This document shows, one piece after another, positions 58,621-64,000 of a stretch of 64,000 nucleotides of DNA. The translations under genes and the position numbers were made by a program. Numbering within the stretch: position 1 is the first letter of the stretch; each line of letters opens with the position of its first letter. The notes beneath the pieces were generated by a model. The model was not told the DNA's origin. It searched no databases and worked only from the letters and a program-made list of their open reading frames with translations. The DNA is from Impatiens glandulifera (lineage: Eukaryota > Streptophyta > Magnoliopsida > Ericales > Balsaminaceae), in assembly GCF_907164915.1 (NCBI RefSeq), contig NC_061869.1, forward strand, positions 20,065,125 to 20,129,124, read 5' to 3'.

Positions 58621-59374
58621 GTTTTTCTATAAGTTCTAGTTATGAATAAACTCTTAAGAGCAATATTAACATTCCTTCATCATCAACCCCTATTAATCAT
58701 AGGCTTTTAAAATTAATCTAGATACACTTTATGTTAAGAATTTTATTTGAAAATGTTGTTTGAACACTATTGCTACAATTGAATGTTGTTTTAAATATTG
58801 TAGACACTCATTTTTTATCCCTAAATTATATTAAAAATAAAATTAAATAAATTCTAATTCATTTATATATGGGCCCATTACACGGATTTTAAATGAATAA
58901 TAATCATTTTTTGAAATAATCGTAGCATCGATTAGACTCCGAAACATAATTAATTTCGGATTAAATAAACCAAAACATATATAATATATAATAACTTTAT
59001 AAATTGGTTTGATTTAAATAAATTAATCTATTATTAATATGCTGTTATTTTATTTTTGTAGGTATTTAAGAAAAAATAATAAAGAGAGCTAGAATATATA
59101 AAATAAAATACTAAATTTATAATTTAATTAAATTAATTATATTTATTATTAATTTTATTGTATTATTTTATAGGTGTTAGAGAAATAAAAAACAATTCGC
59201 ATGAGTTGGCTGGAATTCGACCGAATGGACAAATCACTAGTAGAGTCCTTTCTGGACCACAAAAGCACCCTCCCAAGAGGCAGAGCCTAGGCGCCTAGGA
59301 CTATGGGCCTAGGAAATGACGTGAGATTGCCTTCGGCCAATGAAGAAGTAGGATCGAGTTTCACATGTATTGCT
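58621..59374. other. AT-rich spacer with a GC palindrome
   Basis: No gene. At 59,286-59,299 CCTAGGCGCCTAGG is a perfect 14-bp palindrome, followed by GGGCCTAGG. The segment 59,190-59,370 is richer in GC than its flanks and may be LTR debris. Confidence 0.5.
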
Positions 59375-61338
59375 AAAGCAGTGAGTTTCATCATCCTGCT
59401 TTGTTGTTAGTGTCAATGAAGTCCACGGAGGCTATTTCAAGGGTGAAAATGGGGTAAGGCAAGGGGACCCTCTCTTCTTACCTTTTCGTAGCTATCATGG
59501 CGATATTTGAGAGCATCTTCGCGATGTTCCGAAAGAATCGTCCATACATCTTTCACCCATTCTATGAGGTAGATGAGGTTACCCATTTATGCTTTGCTGA
59601 CGATTTGTTCATTCTAGCGCACGCATACATTGATTCCATTAAAACTATTAGGGCTGCACTAACGTTCTTTTATGAGGTTACATGTTTAACTATTCATGAA
59701 AACAAAAGTATGGCATTTTATGGAGGTGTGAATGACGAAACGAAGCAGGACATCTTCAACATCATGGGCATCAAGGAAGGCAGTTTTCCCGTAAGGTACT
59801 TAGGAATTCCGTTAACTGCGAAGCAGATCAAGATCTCACACTGCAAGCCGCTGATTGAAAAGGTAAAAAACACGATATCTGGATGAGTATCGAAAAAACT
59901 TTCTTATGCAGGGAGGATCGAACTTATCAAAACCGTGGTCATGTGCATAGTTGGCTACTGGGCGCAGCAAATGGTCATTCTGAAGAAGGTAATGAAGGAG
60001 CTCGATACACTGATGAAGAACTTTATCTGGGGCAGTAGCGGAAGAGGAAGAAAAAAAGTCAAATGGACCGCTCTCTGCAAACCGAAGGACGAGGGAGGCA
60101 TCGGCTTGAAAAATTGTATTGAGTGGAACAAGGCTCTCACCTTCAAGCATCCGTGGGCTTTAGAGCGCAATCAAGAGTCACTATGGATCAAATGGGTGCA
60201 TACGAGGTTTATGAAATACGAAACCAGCATTTAGACCTGCAAAATTCATGAAGGTATGAGATGGTCTCTAAAAAAGATTCTTAAACTAAGAAGCGATATT
60301 GCAGATCTTTATGACATCCGGCTAGGGGACGGGAGATGCACTCTATTTTGGCAAGACCCCTGGTTCGAAAACCAGCCTATCATCCACAAGGAGGAGTTTC
60401 AAAATACCCGCATTAGAAGGGACTGCATAGGAGTGAAAATCAGAGACATTAAAGACGAGAATTGAGACTCACTCCTAAGAAGAAATCCAGAAGGACAGAG
60501 GATACTATATCATATAAGTAACATACAACTACACAACAGACCGGATATTCATGAATGGAAAGCTGAGGACAATGGGACGCTAGTATCGAAGAAAATATGT
60601 GAGGTAACCCGGGAAAAAGCACAGAAAGTAGAATGGGCTCCTCTTGTATGGTCAATGAAGATTATCCCTAGAAACCAGTTCATCCTATGGCTCGCCTTCT
60701 AGGAAAGACTCAACACTCGTGATCGTATCAACAAGTATATGAGCATCCCGGACACGAACTGTCTTCTATGTAGAGGAAATGAAGAAACCATATATCACCT
60801 ATTCGGGAGCTGCTGTATTGCTTTAGAGCTTTGGGACAGATTCTATAAAAGCCTGGAGATAATCAGTTTCCTGAGCAAATGGAATAAAATCAAAGATACA
60901 ACACTACTCAAAGCCAAGGGAAATAGATTTGCAACAAGCGTGTTCAAGTGCGGCTTTGGAGCAGTGGTGTATAACATTTAGCAAGAACGGAATGCAAGGG
61001 TATATGACAGAACCTGCAGGAGTGTTGAAGAGTTATGGAAAGATATTGTATCGGATTGCAGCGCTCTCGCGGGAATGTGGACAAGAATTCCAACCACGGA
61101 GCAGAACTGGAATATCTGTAGGAACTGGAATTTACCGTTTTTTAAACTCACTAGAATTGAAATCATTGTAATCAAATAATTCATTTACGTTTTTAGATTT
61201 TTAGCTTTTATTCAGAATATTACGACTTTAAAATCATTCTAGGCCTGTCTAGAATGATCTCTTAAACTCGTGGTTTTTTTCCCATTTTTTGGAATTTTTA
61301 ATGAAATGACGGTAAGTCGTTTTCCCCCCCAAAAAAAT
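59375..61338 (+). pseudogene. LINE copy 2 (same family), opposite orientation
   Basis: 5'-truncated within reverse transcriptase. It starts at GTTTCATCATCCTGCTTTG, matching copy 1 near 56,550. 59,497-59,886 has the catalytic CFADDLFILAHA and RYLGIPLTAKQIK. 59,935-60,234 has VKWTALCKPKDEGGIGLKN. 60,256-60,465 and 60,739-60,981 hold the zf-RVT domain (RLGDGRCTLFWQDPWF, PDTNCLLCRGNEE). Stops and an ~80-bp insertion at 60,457 interrupt it. It ends in a 7-A tract at about 61,338. The shared part forms a long inverted repeat with copy 1. Confidence 0.8.
60457..60538. other. ~80-bp insertion in LINE copy 2
   Basis: Copy 1 reads straight through ATTAAAGACGGACCATATAT. Copy 2 has about 80 extra bases after ATTAAAGAC, ending CAACAGAC before CGGATATTCATG. 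The AGAC on each side may be a short target duplication. The insert has no coding capacity and no recognised family. Confidence 0.55.
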
Positions 61339-61489
61339 CTAGAGCGTTAGATGGGATGCACTTGAATCATCAAACATTAGCCAACTAAGAGTCAACGTCC
61401 CAAAAACACAGATAGCTAAGAAAAGTATATGGGATGCATTTGTAACAAACTAAGCAACTATGTGAGTAAAACAAATCTATGTTTTTTTA

Positions 61490-63820
61490 ATCGAATCAGA
61501 AAAAGAGATGTGCACCTATATGTTTCATTTCATATGCATATGTATTGCATTTTCACTTTGTTACATCTGCAAACCTTCACCTCTTTCTATTCGCAACAGT
61601 CCACGACTATGACAAGCCAACACAACCCCCAAAAAATTGTGAAAAAAAACCAAACATTTTATACGCCACTAGATGGCCGAAGAATCCTCCGTACCTGAAA
61701 TGGTCTCAATGGCCGAGTTTAAAGAAATTAAGGAGGCTTTGCAGAAAGTAATGGAGCAACTCGCGTTGATCACTACTTCTTTAGATAATCAACAAATTCC
61801 GTCTACATTCCAAAATATATCCCCTTCTCCTCGATTTCCTAACTCGAAAATCCCAGTTATGTTCACCCCATTAAAACCCGTCTTACTAGTCAACAAGTTC
61901 AAGAATAATTCTTTCTCTACGAGGACTCTAAAGAGGATATCGACCAAATTACACATGTACAACATGAGGAAGTAATCAACCTTCTAGGAACATAGGAAAA
62001 ATAAATTTTAGGGGCTGATCAACCACCGCTAACGAAATATGAACGCTAGATGACTCAAGTTTAAGTCATGAAGACAATGATGCAAGCCTAGCTAAACAAG
62101 CTAGCTAAGGGAAAAAGCACTGAAGAACATCATGACTGGAAAAATGCTATAAAAATTACAGATGAGTAGTTATTCTTGTAGGCATCAAACTTCCAGCACT
62201 GTCTAAGTACATAGGAAAAAGCGATTCGTATATTTTTTTCAAAATGTACGCTTCCGCAATGACCTTATTGCGACTTGGAGATCCACTATTCTCCACTTAT
62301 TCCCTCAGTATTTTGTTGATGATGCTCTACGCTGGTATCATCAGCAAAAGATATTCTATCTACATATCACAGAAGAACTGGCTGCAATGTTCATGGAACG
62401 GTTGTCAATGCATATTAACCTCGAATGACCAAAAAAGAGGTTGAAGAAAATCAAATAGGGAGAAAATGAGAAATTATCTATGTTTATCGAGTGATGGAAA
62501 GTTGTCGTCGAGGAAATAGATTCCCACCCGAGGTTGTAACGAGAAATCAATATAATTTTGGAAAATATTAACAGACGATATTCTATTGGACTCGTCGTCA
62601 AAACATTTCAAATCATGAAGAAATTGCTAAAAACTGATATTAACCTCGATGATGCTATCGAGAAGGAAGGAAAATAGGGTAAAGTAGTCAAAGTTACTCC
62701 ACCTTCAAGTCGTTTCCCGAGAAAGGAAAAGACATAAGCACACTAGGTAACCACTTCCTGATAAGAGTAATCCCTTCAAAAGGCGATCCCAAGTAAGTGT
62801 CTAGAGCCCAAAGTAGATACAACTACTCCTATCAAGGGCACACCTCCAAAGGAAATTTAACCCCCAGAGTCTTTGACGACCTAAGGATGCTCTTAAGTTA
62901 GGTGATGAAGATTCTTTAGGAAAAAAATCTCGTCAAAACCCTTTCCCCAAGAATAGACAAACTATTCTTAGAAAAATATGAGAATGCTTGGTGCGAATAT
63001 CATCAAGTAAAGGACCACATTATCGAAAATTGTAGTGCCCTTAAATACTTGTTCTAGGACTTGATTGATCAAAATGTGATCGCCATGCCATAAATAGCAA
63101 AAATTCATAATCTAATCACAAAGTCAATATTTTCACCACTAACGAAGTATTCCTTGACATCAATGTGTACAATACTGATTCATAACAATGAACTATAGAT
63201 ATACATGATCGATCCCTAACCCAAAGAGAAGCCCAAAGCCCGCTCCGATGATACTTATGAATGGTGGACATAAATAAGTGTTGCCCTCATCTACGCCCTA
63301 ATTGACATCGCGACAATGCGTGATGGAACGGATTTCCAACCTAGTTTCATGAAAACCACATCGACAAATGTGTCATCCACCTCACAGATTCTTGTAGGAA
63401 CCAAAAGGGAAGATGAGCCCAGAATTATTAACCCAAGAGACATCCTCCTGTATCAAATTAAAAGAAAAAATGCTAACATTTCCATCTGGGAAATTCTAAT
63501 GTACTCTATTGAGCCCAGGAAAGTAGTCCTTAATGAGTTAAGCAAGGCCAACGTCTCTGCCAACACCACCCCTGAAGAACTAGTAGGGATCATATCCGCT
63601 AGTTTGCAACACAACATGTTTGTCTTTGAAGACAAGAATCTTCTATCAACCGAAACAAATCATGACAAAGCCCTCTACATTTCTGTGCAAATGTTGGGAA
63701 AGATCGTTTCAAAAGTCTTAATAGATAATGAATCCACTCTAAACATATGTCCTTAGTGGACTTTTGAGAAAATATGTATATCCCGAGACAAGATCATTTC
63801 ATCTGACTTGTATTAAAATT
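61490..63820 (+). pseudogene. Third gypsy gag-protease copy, truncated
   Basis: It matches about 10,000-11,910 of the plus-strand gypsy element. Gag starts MAEESSVPEMVSMAEF (61,673). A zinc-knuckle-like WCEYHQVKDHIIENC near 62,987-63,035 keeps the Cys lost in the other copy. The best-preserved frame is 63,316-63,756, with DEPRIINPRDILLYQIKR, NANISIWEILMYSIE, TTPEELVGII and VLIDNESTLNICP. The last is the protease active-site region with Asn-Glu where Thr-Gly is usual. Homology ends near 63,820, before reverse transcriptase. No LTR adjoins on the left. Confidence 0.65.
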
Positions 63821-64000
63821 TATATCGCTGCACCAATATGTTATATATTAAACTTTTTTAGTTCTCATTTAAACTCCTCAAGGTTTTCTGTTGATTCGAG
63901 AATGATCCTCAACTCTTTAGGAACACGCGACTTATTTCCCTATGGGAAATGATTATAATTTTTTATTTGATTTTTCTTTGGTGTTCCTCAACTCAATGGT
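63821..64000. other. Sequence beyond the gypsy break, unassigned
   Basis: No match to the other gypsy copies and no recognised gene up to the window edge. Confidence 0.4.

Overview
The window reads as nuclear, AT-rich, intergenic plant DNA built almost entirely from nested and decayed transposable elements. The plant assignment rests on the element set: Ty1/copia with an initiator tRNA-Met primer site, a Tat/Ogre-like Ty3/gypsy with an ORF ahead of gag, plant L1-type LINEs with a zf-RVT domain, CACTA TNP2 and plant transposase_24 remnants, a Helitron, MITEs and a Ulp1-family transposon gene. A eudicot, possibly an asterid, is my guess; no host marker fixes it. I see no intact host protein-coding gene, rRNA or functional tRNA gene.

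Layout. 1-2.1 kb: AT-rich spacer with short tandem repeats. 2.1-4.1 kb: a broken, intron-containing Ulp1-family-type transposon gene (minus). 4.6-5.9 kb: a copia LTR with a 15-bp array. 6.0-15.5 kb: a degenerate Tat/Ogre-like gypsy element (plus), with long LTRs, ORF1, gag-protease remnants and a 52-bp tandem array where the rest of pol should be. 17.4-20.8 kb: a copia LTR fragment, a second shuffled gypsy copy (minus) and another LTR. 22.7-25.9 kb: a non-autonomous Helitron (minus) whose ends are confirmed by a related empty site near 58.5 kb. 25.9-29.8 kb: spacer with an orphan promoter-like block and a hAT-type MITE. 29.8-33.0 kb: a pol-less copia element. 33.0-38.0 and 51.8-54.7 kb: remnants of a CACTA-like transposon. 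Into it was inserted a 13,053-bp copia element (38,750-51,802, minus) with a perfect 5-bp TAATT target-site duplication. 54.75-57.9 and 59.4-61.3 kb: two 5'-truncated LINE copies in opposite orientation. 61.5-63.8 kb: a third gypsy gag-protease remnant.

The most unusual object is the 13-kb copia element. Besides frameshifted gag and pol it carries about 5 kb downstream of pol, in the place where Sirevirus-lineage elements keep an envelope-like ORF. That region holds three divergent paralogues (A, B, C) of one roughly 225-residue domain. Each has its own TATA-like box and short leader. C was originally fused to a long low-complexity and coiled-coil tail ending in lysines. The function is unknown, and all copies except B carry stops or frameshifts. 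Family names come from motif recognition by eye; no database search was possible.
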